Positions 35,301 through 46,351 of a DNA stretch of 64,000 bases are shown one piece after another (the first letter of the stretch is position 1; each line of letters opens with the position of its first letter). The DNA is from Paramarasmius palmivorus (Eukaryota; Basidiomycota; Agaricomycetes; Agaricales; Marasmiaceae): assembly GCA_037176845.1 (NCBI GenBank), contig JAYKXP010000010.1, forward strand, positions 1-64,000, given 5' to 3'. The position numbers and the translations under genes were made by a program. The notes below the pieces were generated by a model. That model was not told the origin of the DNA, searched no databases, and was given only the letters and a program-made list of their open reading frames with translations.

Positions 35301-36560
35301 AGAAGGCTAGAACTTACTGGTTGGAAAATTCGGATGCAACAAAGAGGAAACCAGACTTAAGGATACACAAGCTGGAAGCTACAGGTACGGTGTCGAAGTA
35401 TTTGATCTTCAATGCTTTGACCTCCTCTTCTTCGTGGTCGATGGTGACCTTGTAAAGGTCTCCGTCTTCATTTTGGAGTAAGAAAAAGAAAGCGCCCTAA
35501 ACATGCGTTAGGGCGAAATTCAACACAGAGTTCGTACATACTCACCTTCATCTTGTGCATAACTGCAGCGACGATGAGTATTCCACGCGATTTGTCTTCT
35601 AACGGGTGCTGACGCCGAGGGATAGGCACACGGTGCTGAGGGTTGTCCATGTGCCGGTAAATGATGTGGTCTTCACAACAGACTAAAACACCAGAAGGAC
35701 CGTCATATTTGTCTGAGGATGCTAACTGGCCACCTGGGACCTGTAATAGCAGATTTGCTCTAGGATCCGTAGGTTCACTCCATTTTCTGACGACGTGGTT
35801 GAGACCCAAATCAAGTTCATAGTAGGTCAAAAGCTATGAAAAAGTAAGTCAGGTATATTAAGTATGAAAACACAGTAGGCGCACTTTTTCTGCGTTATTG
35901 AACGCCTCCCCAGTCGGGTCCTGGTCGGACTCCGTGTAGTCAACCTCTAGTGCTGCAAAGGTCGGATTCTCGAACCCAACGTCCAATCCGACTATATGGT
36001 GTATAATGGCACCATTTTTGTGAGCTTCAAGCGGTGAGGATATAGTAAGATTTGCTGCTGCATCTCGGTTGAGAATGTACACCAACTTGGCCTTCTCCAT
36101 TGCTGAGACCATCATAGCACGACCTTTGGGATCCGTTGCAAGGTATTGACCAGGAACGATACGTCGAGCGCCGGATTTTCCGTAGGTTTCTTGGTGAAGT
36201 TTAACAAACGAGCTGGTTTTAGGGTCATAGTCCAGAATGATGATACGGCCCGAGTCAGAGCCTACTATCGCGTAGTCTGAGAAAAGCAGAAAATAAATAA
36301 GACAAGAACGAGAATGATACGTACGACAGCTCACCCTTTGTTCCACCCGTCAAACGAAATGCAGCCAACGACCGAATTGAACCAAAGACATCTGTCGCAA
36401 TGACTGTTGCGACTTTTCCAGTTGTAGGATCTGGCCGAAGAAGTTCTAACCGCGTGCCATGAGAAACGATGATTTCTTGCTGCCGAGCCCCAGAGAAGTT
36501 GCCTACAATTGCCTGGTCGATAGCGGTCGGAGGCTGAAGGGTAAGGTTGTAGAGATGCAT
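32391..36560 (-). CDS. RSE1: splicing factor 3B subunit 3 (Rse1/SF3b130)
   Basis: Eleven exons (36560-36335, 36276-35885, 35833-35546, 35496-35318, 35266-34250, 34193-33981, 33929-33761, 33701-33582, 33530-33324, 33272-33147, 33095-32391) sum to 1213 residues, the family's usual length. It begins [14 protein letters not shown] and contains [20 protein letters not shown], the CPSF_A-type C-terminal propeller ([18 protein letters not shown]) and the ending RVTTSGF. It is a scaffold of the SF3b complex in the U2 snRNP and contacts SF3B1 during branch-site recognition. The intron at 34194-34249 has a GC donor (AG/gcaagt). Divergent from the next gene with 149 bases between. Confidence 0.95.
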
Positions 36561-36709
36561 GGGGCCCTCTCAGCAGCGCTCGGCACTGCAGTAAAGTTGA
36601 GGTGAACGCGCTGATTGTTTGCTCCTGTTTGGTTCCAAGGGCGTCAAAAAAGCAGTGCCTACGAGCGTCTCTTTCTTTGCTCTTCGTTCTTTCACCTGCA
36701 GGGCAGGCC
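36561..36709. promoter_or_regulatory. short bidirectional promoter between RSE1 and the coiled-coil gene
   Basis: Only 149 bases separate the two start codons, so both promoters and 5' leaders must lie here or overlap the genes. No TATA box was recognised. Confidence 0.5.
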
Positions 36710-38818
36710 ATGCGGTTTCCTTTACTCAGACGGCTCTCTCATCTCATTCATCGTCGGCCAAATTCAGAGTCCTATGCTGCGGATGCCTTGAATGAGCTGG
36801 GTATCGACAATAGCGCACAGGCACAGTATCCCAGATCACAATCTTTGGATAATCTACACGAACTTTGTATTCTTCCCCCTCATCTACTCGATTTGCTACC
36901 CCAGCACCCAGTACCGACTTCCCTTAAAGACATGCTCCTCGCTCTGGCAAACCTGGAAAGGCGCATTCCGGTTGTGGAACTGGAGATTGCTGAGCTACGG
37001 CGGAAGAAGGATAGGATCATCTTCGAATCCGAGTTAATACAAGAACGAACGATCAAGACAAAACCAGCCACCACAAATCGAATCATAATGAAAGGGCAGA
37101 GGGCGGAAGAGGTTGAACTACTCCAAGCATTAGAAATCGAGATGGAGCGGCAGGAAGATCTCCTTGGCAAGATTCTCGCCACCTTTCCCCCACATTCCAC
37201 GCCCATATTCCACGACATAGCCGCTGCCATCAATGCCGGCGCATCGTTTGAGAACGCTGCAATAGGCGTTCTAAGAAGGCTAGTTCATCAACCGAACAGT
37301 CCTTGGTCTAGATTATTGCCTCCAGTTATTGGCGAACGCACTACAGATCAATATGCCTCGGCTCTCGGCACTGTCTTGAAGACTCGCAAGGATCTCAAGC
37401 ACGGCAAGAATGTTGCTCAGTTTTGGAAACGGCAAGCTAAACTGGACGAAGCGAACACGAATCTAGTTACTCCCTCTGCTTCCACGCTCTCGGAGGTTCA
37501 AATCGCACTCAGTGAGGACAGGAAGCAGGCCGTCGACGACCTTCTACAGAAGTTAAGGAGCGGAGAAATTCCAGTGAGGAGCCGAGTGGTGACACAGGCC
37601 AGGCCCGTCGAAGACACCGACTTTGGACCAACCGAACGTGCTTTCGGTGACCTGTCGACTGTGTGTCCTCTGTCTGACAGCACGTCAGGTATCTCTTTGT
37701 CAGTTGCGCGCTCCGTCAAGCAAGATGTCAGCCGCGCTCCCGCAGCATCTGTTCCGTCTTCAAATCTTCAGACGCTACCTTCTGGCTCGGAGCTACAATC
37801 AATATCGGTAAGTCTTCGCGTCTTTGAATATTACCTCTTTAGCCTTGCTTATCTCGATTCATAGGAAACTACGAATTCGTCTTCCTCAAACTCATCCCTC
37901 GCAGCTCTTCCTAGCATTTCTTCGTCCGAGCCATCAGAATCATCAACGTCATCCTTTGCTTCCATCGATATATTCAGTTCTGATATCTGGGGGCCGAGCT
38001 CTACGACCTCTCTCTCGAGATTAGAGGCACCAACTTCTGTTTCTGGTCCAGATAGTGGTGATGTCTCATCCTTCCCCATTCCTTCGTATACTCGTAACCA
38101 AGATCGAGTAGCACCCCGCATCAGTCCTTTCGGCGGCCTGGAAACGATCAACGAGAGCGAAGAGCCGTCCTCCTCTTCATCATACTATTCCTCTTCTGTA
38201 CCATCAGCCTCAACCTCGGCTTCCTTCTCTCAGAGACACAGCGTCCTCGATATCACACTCGTCGCTGCCTCCAGCTCGATACAACTCGGCGCTAATGACG
38301 TCACTCTGGTTGCACCAGACGAGGAAGCTCAACCTGAGAAGAATGTTACTTCACCTCCTTCCTCTTCTCCCTCAGGCTCACCCACTAAACGTTCCTCGAT
38401 GGTGTCACGACTTCCGAGGAGACTATCAATTCTGCTTTCACCGAAGAAACCCAAAAAGGAGAAAGGCAAGATGGTCGAGCCTTCTCGCGCGAAACCTACA
38501 GCGACGGTGCAGAGACGAAAGCCATTGGAACCTCGGCACAATTCGACTCAGCGACAGGGCCCTGTGAATTCAGCACCGGCGAAGCCGCCTGCAAGGACTC
38601 GAGCACGTGCGAATAGTGCGAGTGCTAGACCCACTATTTCTTCGTCTCTCAAACAAGCAGAGGCCCAGGAAAGAGTCAGAGCGATGAAGATGGAAAAGGA
38701 AAATGTTAAGCAGACCAGAGAATTAGCCGGGAAGAATATCACTGGTAGAGAAGCTGGCACTGGGAAAGGCGGTGTTGGCACGCGTATGGGGAGGCTACCG
38801 GTTCGGACGGCGAAGTAG
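36710..38818 (+). CDS. hypothetical coiled-coil and serine-rich protein
   Basis: Exons 36710-37807 and 37865-38818 (57-bp intron) give 683 residues. The start is the first ATG (RFPLLRRLSHLIHRRP). Residues about 75-170 form a predicted coiled coil (LERRIPVVELEIAELRRKK, EEVELLQALEIEMERQEDLL). The second half is very rich in serine, then basic, with SPKKPKKEKGK and a RARANSASARP segment that may bind nucleic acid or microtubules. The last helix is charged (AEAQERVRAMKMEKENVKQ). I do not recognise a family. BTB gene 1 starts only 86 bases after the stop. Confidence 0.7.
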
Positions 38819-38904
38819 AGTTCAATAACTCTGTTTTTTTTTCCTATTCGATTTGTGGGCTGTACGACTTACATCTATACCTTTTTTGTGATTTTAGAGC
38901 ATAG

Positions 38905-40342
38905 ATGACGAGTTCTCGGGAGACTCCGTTTGTATTACCTATCGTTATGTCAAAGACTGCTTTGCCTCGTGTTCGAACTTCCTTCTGCACAACCACCATG
39001 TCGACTGCGGCTGGTCTGTCCTCAGGCATGCAGCATAATCCCCATTTTTACTTTGAGCCATTAACCTTAGAGGTTAGAATATCGACAAAATTCGAATCCT
39101 TGGCATATTCTAATGAGCTAGTACACTAACAGGTCGAAAATGAGCTCTTCAAGCTCCCTCAAATTCTTTTCACTCAGTGTAAAACTTTCACCGACCTCTT
39201 TCCGGATGTCCTGAATGGATCAGGTCACGTCGTATTAGGAGATTGTACAAAGAAGCAATTCGAAGCATTTTTAACGGCGATTCTAGAGCCTCTGTAGGTC
39301 CAGGTTTTATAAACCTTTCCTAATTTTCGTGCTGAATGAAATCTGCATCAGCTACCGCATGCTACCCGAAGACCACCCATGTAGCGAGCCACTACCACTT
39401 GACTCGCTCTTATCTGCTCTAGAGCTTGCAAATAAATGGGGCTTTGACCAGCTCTCCGAGGATCTAGGTAGTAACGTCTCAGCTGTGAAGAAAATATCAC
39501 TCGGACGTCAGCACAAGATTGTTACATGGTTCCAGTCCGGATTGGAAGAGCTCGTGTTGAGCGAGGCGGATATAAGCCTTGCGGATGCGGAGGAACTGGG
39601 TGCCATGTTCACTGTGAGGGTTTATCATGCTCGTGCTGCGTATTGGAGGCAAACGCAGGAGAAAGAGAGGGGTCCCGGACGTGTCGTCGATGCTTCGGCA
39701 ATCGTAGAGGAGGTCTTTGCGAAGGAACTCGGGGAATTAGCAGAAGGATCTGAGAATCCACCGCCTCCTGCGCCATCTCAGACTCACAGCAGCGTCCCGG
39801 GGGTCCGCCTGCAGCCAATGCCGACACGTAACGCACCAGGACCTGCGTCCGACGACGAATCTGACGACGAAGAGAGCGCAGGGGTTCCTTTCACTAGATC
39901 TTCTACACAGGTGTTGACTACAGGGCTTTCGGATCTTGGTTCATCAGGTGGAGATGCGATGAAGACCGTCATTTGGGCGGTCTTTGGTCCCAATCCGTCC
40001 AGAACACGGTCTCTGCCTCGGTTGATGGTTACAGTTCCAAAGATATGCCAGAAACAGGAAGGAAAATGCGGGGAGTATGTCAGATGCAAGGCGTGCTGCT
40101 CAAAGTATGCAAAGCACTACTATAGCACAGGACAGATTCCTCGAGCAAGAACAGCTCCGACACAGATGCTTTTGGAGAAGACGATCTTGCAGCAGAGTCA
40201 GCCTACGACATTACGGGATCTGATTTCTTTTGTCGCAAAGCAGTGTAACAAGCGAGAAGAGACTTGTGGGCCCTGGCAGAGATGCGGTAAATGCTGCAGG
40301 AAAAAATTGAAGGAAATGCTAAACCGGAACGAGGTGTGGTGA
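38905..40342 (+). CDS. BTB/POZ protein with paired cysteine module, copy 1
   Basis: Exons 38905-39072, 39133-39293 and 39352-40342 encode 439 residues (a later ATG at 38998 is possible). Exon 2 starts VENELFKLP and ends CTKKQFEAFLTAIL, a BTB fold that mediates dimerisation and, in many proteins, cullin-3 binding. A helical region shared by the cluster follows (ALELANKWGF, LGRQHKIVTWFQSGLEELV, FTVRVYHARA). After an acidic low-complexity linker come two cysteine units, each C-x6-C-G-x3-R-C-x2-C-C: CQKQEGKCG... near 40045 and CNKREETCG... near 40240. Only plus-strand member of the six-gene family. Confidence 0.75.
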
Positions 40343-40624
40343 CGGGGTCGAAAGGGATGATTTTGAATAGTCTTGACTGTAGTATGTATGGCATACTTGA
40401 CTCGACGATCTATCTGAAGGCAAACGAGTTCTGCTTCGTGGATGATGACTTGAGAGCTTGAGATCTTAGCGCATGATCATGATGAGAATTGGGACCAGAC
40501 TGAGAGAGCCGGAATCTGCCGATTTATGTATCCGTGAGAGATTCGCATCAGACGTCGCCACAGGCAATCCTTGCTCGGCTCTCTCCCTTTCACTTGCCTT
40601 TTGCTTACCGTTCAGTCGACTCAG

Positions 40625-41286
40625 ATGTTAACCAGATTCGCTCTCAAGACCGCTCGTTTCCCCTCCAAGACTCTCAATTACCTGCACTCAAGACCTCTTA
40701 TCACCCTGAAAGACACGAAGGCATGTACTATCAACATGATAATTCTCCGAATTGTCGTCTGACTGAGTCTCAATTACATCTAGTACACCGCAACTGCGAC
40801 AGCATTCGGCGAAGGATGGAACGGAAATGTTTCGTGCAATGGGCTTGAACTGAAGCTCTCTCTCCCAAAAGAGCTCGACGGCAGCGGTAATGGCCAAAAT
40901 CCAGAACAGCTCTTCGCTATGGGATATGCAGGTAGTTTTCAACACATTTGTTTCATGAATCTCCCATAACAGGAAATCATTGAATCATAGCATGCTTTCT
41001 TGGATCTATTCAACACATCGCAGCTCAGAGGAGTAAAGCTGATGACGTGAAAAACGCAAAAGTGCATACCAGTGTTCGGATCGGAACCCCCAACGAGCTA
41101 CCTGGATTTGGGCTTGCAATCGATATCAAGGTTGAAGGTGTAGATAACGAGCTTTTGCAAGCTGGGCATGAGGTATGTTACAGTATATGTCTAAGTACCT
41201 CACTGTAACTGATACCCGGACGCCAGTTCTGTCCATACAGCCGCCTTGTCCGCGAAGGCGGCGTTGTTAGATTATCAACGGCATAG
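40625..41286 (+). CDS. Ohr/OsmC-family peroxidase, copy 1 (mitochondrial)
   Basis: Exons 40625-40720, 40784-40931, 40991-41172 and 41227-41286 give 161 residues. The N-terminus (LTRFALKTARFPSKTLNYL) looks like a mitochondrial presequence. The mature part has the Ohr blocks [19 protein letters not shown], the peroxidatic Cys in AACFLGS and the resolving Cys in FCPYS. Ohr proteins reduce organic hydroperoxides using lipoylated or thiol donors. The residue at the conserved catalytic Arg position (GEGRNG in copy 2) is Trp here (GEGWNG). Its first intron starts GC where copy 2 has GT. Copies share all intron positions. Confidence 0.85.
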
Positions 41287-41713
41287 ACAAGGCATTCGAA
41301 TTTAAGACGCATATATGTGAAAGAGATGAGGAATGACGGATATAGTGGATAGAGAGCTGTACCATATGCTTGCCCAGCAGACCACTGTACTTGATAACTC
41401 TTCAGTCTCTTACATTGCGACTCGAAGGCTTGCTCGAGGGCGATTCGAGCTTTTTGAGCCTTACGATTTCTCGTGGGTACATTGCACAACGGTTCCGGCA
41501 GGCTTGAACCTCTGGCTTCGTGTGTTAGCTCGATAACTCGCTTTCCATTTCAAAGATGCCTACAGTCTATATCCGTAACGGGAATTGGCAAAGAACATTC
41601 CGAGACGCGTCAGTCACACGTGCAAGGGAAATTCTCACGTGGTCGGAATTTGACGTCAGGCTTCGCTAGACGCGCTCCTTCAACGTTCAAGTTCGTATCA
41701 CTACCAGTCTCAA
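41287..41713. other. intergenic between the two Ohr genes
   Basis: 427 bases holding the 3' end of copy 1 and the promoter of copy 2. No additional gene seen. Confidence 0.4.
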
Positions 41714-42355
41714 ATGCTTGCTGCTCGATTTGCTTTGAAATCTGCTCGCTCTAGTCCCAGGTCTCTCAACCATGTATTCTCCAGATCTCTAATAACCCTC
41801 AAAGAAACCAAAGTTTGCGACCTATTCGATATTTTTTGGCTGATTCTGACCCGACACGATGCAGTATACAGCAACTGCAACTGCAACTGGTGAAGGAAGG
41901 AATGGAACGGTTTCATCAAATGGGCTTGATCTCAAGCTTGCTACTCCAAAGGAGCTTGGTGGTAACGGAAACGGCCAAAATCCCGAGCAGCTCTTCGCTA
42001 TGGGATATGCAGGTGGGCGATTAAGATTTCCTTCCAGATTATTTGCTGACGATCTTCGATAGCCTGTCTTCTTGGAGCAATCAGAGCCGTTGCAGCACAA
42101 AAGGGCAAAGCGGATGCGGTGAAGAATGCCAAGGTACACACCAGTGTCCACATCGGAACTCCCAACGAACTGCCAGGTTTTGGGCTTGCTATTGATATCA
42201 AGGTCGAAGGAGTGGATGACGAACTTTTGAAAGCTGGGCATGAAGTACGTCCCGAAAACCTTGCACCATCAACTATGTTTCACACCCGATTACAGTTCTG
42301 CCCATACAGCCGCCTTGTTCGCGAAGGGGGTGTCGTCAAAGTATCAAAGGCATAG
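41714..42355 (+). CDS. Ohr/OsmC-family peroxidase, copy 2 (mitochondrial)
   Basis: Exons 41714-41812, 41865-42012, 42063-42244 and 42296-42355 encode 162 residues. A basic, acid-free leader ([19 protein letters not shown]) suggests mitochondrial import. The catalytic set is complete: Arg in GEGRNG, Glu in NPEQLF, Cys in GYAACLLGA and Cys in FCPYS. All introns are GT-AG, 50-52 bp. It detoxifies organic peroxides if it behaves like known Ohr enzymes. It lies 0.4 kb after copy 1 in the same orientation and converges on BTB gene 2, 93 bases away. Confidence 0.9.
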
Positions 42356-42448
42356 GCATAGCATAGGGCATATCTCGGAGACACATATGTACATGTGAAG
42401 AAGGCGAAGAATAAATAAATATCGAGCTACCATCAACCACTCTGACCT

Positions 42449-43922
42449 TCAAACGATCTCCCCATTGAACAACAAAGTACGCGCTTTCCTACTGCAACAC
42501 TCAGCACATCTCTTCAGCTCCCCGCATTTCGATGAAGCCTTCAAGCACAGTTTTGGTGCGCTGTTGATAACTTCCTCTGTCGTATCTGGATGTGCGGAAC
42601 GCCAGAGTGCCCTATCCAGGTACACTTGGCCAATCGCCGTCTTCGCGCGTGGCAGCCACGCTTGCCCATGAGCTTGGGCGTGCTTGATACAGCAGTGCAT
42701 GCATCTTTTATCGAGGCCACAGTTGTTCTCCTTTTTGATACAGTCCTTAGGAATCGCTGCTAACAGACCTGGAGAGGACCGTGGCGCCATAGGGTCGATA
42801 ATGGCGTATACAAGCTCGCGAACGAGTTCGTCTCGCTCCTCGTCGATGAGCGCCTCGACTCCATCGTGGACCTCGGCTTCTGTTGTGGTGTCTGGCTCGG
42901 AGACAGTGTGCGATCTCTCCTCCTTGACGACTGCAATGACTTCGGGTTCTGCGTAGGTTTCTGGCTCTGTGGCTGTATTGTCTGTATCGTCATACTGGGA
43001 CTCCTCCATGACTGTTTCAGTCTCAGTCTCAGTCTCAGTCTCGGTCTCGGTCTCGATCTCGATCTCGGTTTCGGTCTCTGGCTCGGAAGCAGGGTAAGAG
43101 GTTGTATGGTTGACCTCTACTGTTTCTTCCATCGCGGGGGGTTGGATGATCTCCTGCTTTCTAGTGCTAGCAAAGTCGCTGCCTAAGTCCTTCTCGAATA
43201 TAAACTCGACGACGGAAGCCAAAACACCGTCTGGGCTTTCCTGGTTTCTGAGCTCCCTGGCATATCTAGCTCTCGCGTGATAGACACGCAAAGTGAACGG
43301 TAAGCCCATCAACTCCCCGTCCTCCAGGCTGATATCTTCTTCACTCATTACCAACTCCTCCAATCCAGCGCGGAACCATGACTGAACACCAAAGAGACGT
43401 CCCAGAACGATCTTATCTTTCGCTGATTCGATAAGGAGCTGCGCCTGATCGGCAAGCTCGCGCGCAAGGTCGTGGAAACCCCACCTCATTGCAAGCTCGA
43501 GGGCCGGCACGAGGACGTCGAGCTGCAACGGCTTGTTGCACGGATGTGTGCCATTCGCAGAAAACATGTTATTGCTGCCGTCGTAATAGCCCAAAGTGAG
43601 TGAAAGCGCCTCTCCAATATTAGGTGCTTACTATGGTCGTAGAATCACTGCCAAAAAGGCTTCGAATGCCTTCTTGGTGCAATCAGTCAGCTTCACAGCA
43701 GAGGTTTTGGTGTTCTCGCTCCCGATTGCGGGGTATAACATTTTAAAGGTGTCGCTGATAGGGAAAAGGATCTCCGGAAGCTGAAATAGCTCATTCTCGA
43801 CCTGTGACGATGTGAGTTCGGCTATTCCCTGTATTCGTTCGTTCCAGAATGAGGCTGACCTGGAATATAACCGGCTTTAAGAAGAAGTATTCGTTTATGC
43901 TGGGAGTGCCTCTGTGATTCAT
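42449..43922 (-). CDS. BTB/POZ protein with paired cysteine module, copy 2
   Basis: Exons 43922-43860, 43801-43632 and 43574-42449 give 452 residues; the open frame extends to an upstream ATG at 44108 that would add 62. The BTB exon runs VENELFQLPEILFP to CTKKAFEAFLAVIL. The shared helical block follows (LELAMRWGF, FRAGLEELVMSEEDISLEDG, YHARARYAREL). A long Glu/Thr dipeptide tract sits in the linker. Two intact cysteine units end the protein: CIKKENNCG...RCMHCC and CLKASSKCG...RCAECC, separated by the conserved PRAKTAIGQ..L segment. Intron phases match the other family members. Confidence 0.75.
43014..43080 (-). repeat. GAGACT-type hexamer repeat coding for Glu-Thr/Glu-Ile dipeptides
   Basis: On the minus strand about eleven hexamers related to GAGACN run in frame within BTB copy 2, giving alternating Glu-Thr and Glu-Ile residues in the acidic linker. 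Such a tract is expected to vary in length between strains. Confidence 0.85.
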
Positions 43923-44623
43923 GGTGATCAAATCCCAAGGAAGGAGTAGATGTGTATCTGGGACAGCTGGTTTCCCTTCGCCGTTTAAAACAGTGGGTCC
44001 TGTAGTTTTATGTAAGGTGGTGGATGTAAACACGTTTCTTGAACAGGCCAAGTTCGCGTGTTGCAACGCGCGATAGAATTGCAAGACGAGTGGTGTATTG
44101 GCATGCATCCAATAGTTTCGAGTGGTTGTTTCTTACATGGGTGGACACGACAATGCTGCAACGGGATGGAAAGGACATGTTATTCGTGATCGGTCATGGC
44201 AATAGAGCACAGTCAGGCTCTGAAATTCCTGATTGTGATCGAAATACATTGAGGATGGTGTGGGCGGCGACTTTTGTATTCTGCAGCCACGAGTAGGCAA
44301 CATAGACAGCGCATAGCACGCAGTGTTTCGGCGTGTTTCTGGACAGTCATTCAACTCCGGTTTTACGGCTCCCTTAAGTAGAAGCAGCGATGAACTGGAC
44401 GGTAAGAGCCCTGCGCACCTTTGGATTCTGGATAAATGATTGATTGCTGTGTGTAGGGTTCTCAGTTTCTACGTATCCTTTGCCATGTACTTTGTTGGCG
44501 AACATTGGCCTAATCCACCGAATTGAATCCTCGCCAGGCTTGGTTAGAGGGGATGCGATGCAAAATAGTATTTTTGATACGGCAGATACGAACATAGTCG
44601 GGAAGACGCTACGCCTACGTACA
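43923..44623. other. intergenic or 5' region of BTB copy 2
   Basis: Contains the optional upstream coding extension of BTB copy 2 (to 44108) and otherwise short unrecognised frames up to the end of propeller gene A. Nothing else supported. Confidence 0.4.
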
Positions 44624-45925
44624 CTACCAGGTCAAGACCGCAATTTCATCTTCGTCGTCTACAATTGCAACGCAACGGTTGCTAATGCCAATGCTCTTTC
44701 CATCCAGCCTTTGATACCAATTGTTAAACCGGACATCAGATGTGCAGCACATCGACGTTTCCGCCAATGTACTCAAGTCATCGTCGGGTAGCCCTTTCCC
44801 TAGGAAGTCTATTAGAGAATGAACGATGATATCTCCTTCCAGAAAAACAAATACAAGATCTGGGTTATCCAGAACAGTGATTGTCCCGTCATCTGATAAG
44901 TTTGTTGTCAATTGACATATTACAAGCTTCTTGCCCAATTTTCGATTGTGGAAGGTCGTAAAACGCCTACGTTCCCCTGTCTGCGCGTCCAAGGCCACAA
45001 TCCAGGTGCTGGTATATGATAGATATTCCGTCGTTCGACCGATTGCAACGATCATGTTTTGTTCGGGAACATAGTGTATAGAATTAGGCTCGCCCTCGAT
45101 GGGTACAGTAGACCAGAGGATATCCAGATTCGGTATGGAGATGGCGTATATAGCAGTGAGCCGACCATCTGCCCCCATATGAATGTCTTGTTTGCAGAAA
45201 GCAAATGTAGATTCGCCGACGGCGACAGAGTGTATAGCTTCCATAAGGTCACCCTCAGGAAGTGACATAGGAATCTCGATGGAACGAGTCGGCGATGATG
45301 TGCTTTTGGCCAGGTCCTCCGGTCTCCAATAAAGAAGCTTCAAGGGCCCGGCACTCCATGCAGAGTGTTCCACGATAACCGCGCCTCCTTTCGGAGGAAA
45401 GAAGACGTGGTTGGTTATAAAGAAAGTGTTGGTACGTGGGCGACGGATCTGAATGAGATATTCCTGCTCTGCCGACTCTAACCCAAGGGGATCAAAAACC
45501 AGAATTGCATCCTCCTCAACAGGTGCGGCACCTCCCCTGCCTTCTAGCGCCACTCGGACCAATCCATTATCGTAGCTTAAAAGATGTGTTCGGGGAGAGT
45601 CAAATAATGAGGAAGTCTTCACATGCCGACCAGTGTGTAGGTTGAAGATGAATAGGTGTTCCTGTTCGATAATTACCACGTCACGCGAAGGGTCGACCAA
45701 GACACTGCCGCAATGAGGGAAGGCTCGAGAAACGGTAACCACGTACTGGAGAGACGTTTCCTGCACCCTGTATATCTCTGTGCTCTCCTCTAGAAAAATA
45801 AACAAGTAAGGATAGCAGAGGTATATCGATTGAGCCTTCACGTCGGTCTTCACTAAGATAGATAAATCTTGGAACAGGATACAAAAAAATGAAACGTACA
45901 ACCACTCACCACAGTTGATGGTCAT
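44624..45925 (-). CDS. hypothetical beta-propeller-like protein, copy A
   Basis: A 16-base first exon (45925-45910: MTINC) is spliced to a long exon (45852-44624), giving 414 residues. The long frame is continuous. Recurring strand-like segments (YLCYPYLFIF, TVSRAFPHCGSVLVDPSRDVV, LFIFNLHTGRHVKT, AILVFDPLG, WIVALDAQTGERRRF) resemble blades of a WD40 or quinoprotein-like propeller, without canonical WD dipeptides. It ends CVAIVDDEDEIAVLTW. Function unknown. It is a tandem paralogue of copy B; the tiny first exon is supported by its exact conservation there. Confidence 0.6.
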   Translation of the reverse strand: MTINCGEWLYVSFFCILFQDLSILVKTDVKAQSIYLCYPYLFIFLEESTEIYRVQETSLQYVVTVSRAFPHCGSVLVDPSRDVVIIEQEHLFIFNLHTGRHVKTSSLFDSPRTHLLSYDNGLVRVALEGRGGAAPVEEDAILVFDPLGLESAEQEYLIQIRRPRTNTFFITNHVFFPPKGGAVIVEHSAWSAGPLKLLYWRPEDLAKSTSSPTRSIEIPMSLPEGDLMEAIHSVAVGESTFAFCKQDIHMGADGRLTAIYAISIPNLDILWSTVPIEGEPNSIHYVPEQNMIVAIGRTTEYLSYTSTWIVALDAQTGERRRFTTFHNRKLGKKLVICQLTTNLSDDGTITVLDNPDLVFVFLEGDIIVHSLIDFLGKGLPDDDLSTLAETSMCCTSDVRFNNWYQRLDGKSIGISNRCVAIVDDEDEIAVLTW

Positions 45926-46059
45926 TTCGAGAAAATACGACCAGACAATGGTGCAGATCCGTAGCCGGTTGAAACCCATGATAGTGGTGAAACTGATGCA
46001 TGGAGGTCGGCGAGGAAGATTCAGAGCGCGCGCTCTCAGGGTGATTTCCACGTGTAGCG

Positions 46060-46145
46060 TGGCCGACGCGACCGAACTAGGGGCCACCAAACTCCCAGCT
46101 TCATATGCATATTATCAACGCTCATGAGCCGGCTCTTCGTAAGCG
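46060..46145 (-). repeat. conserved upstream block of propeller copy A
   Basis: Bases around 46060-46145 closely match 47830-47935 upstream of copy B, including GCGTGGCCGACGCGACC and a stretch around ATCAACGCTCATGAGC. The similarity continues with gaps for a further 120 bases or so. It shows that the duplicated unit included the promoter. A CACGTG lies at its gene-proximal edge in both copies. Confidence 0.7.
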
Positions 46146-46351
46146 ATGCTTAATTTTCCCCTCCTGGGACCTACAACGAACAGCGTTTTGCTATTGGTAC
46201 GGATTCCGAGTATCCTCTGCCCGTTCGCTTTCAAGAAAACCAAACTGAGAGCCGAAGGCAGGCAGACCATCACTGAAGTCACTGATACCAATGTTATAGA
46301 AATACGAACATGGCAGCCAGAAGGAAATGATACTTGTATGCTGAATGTATG

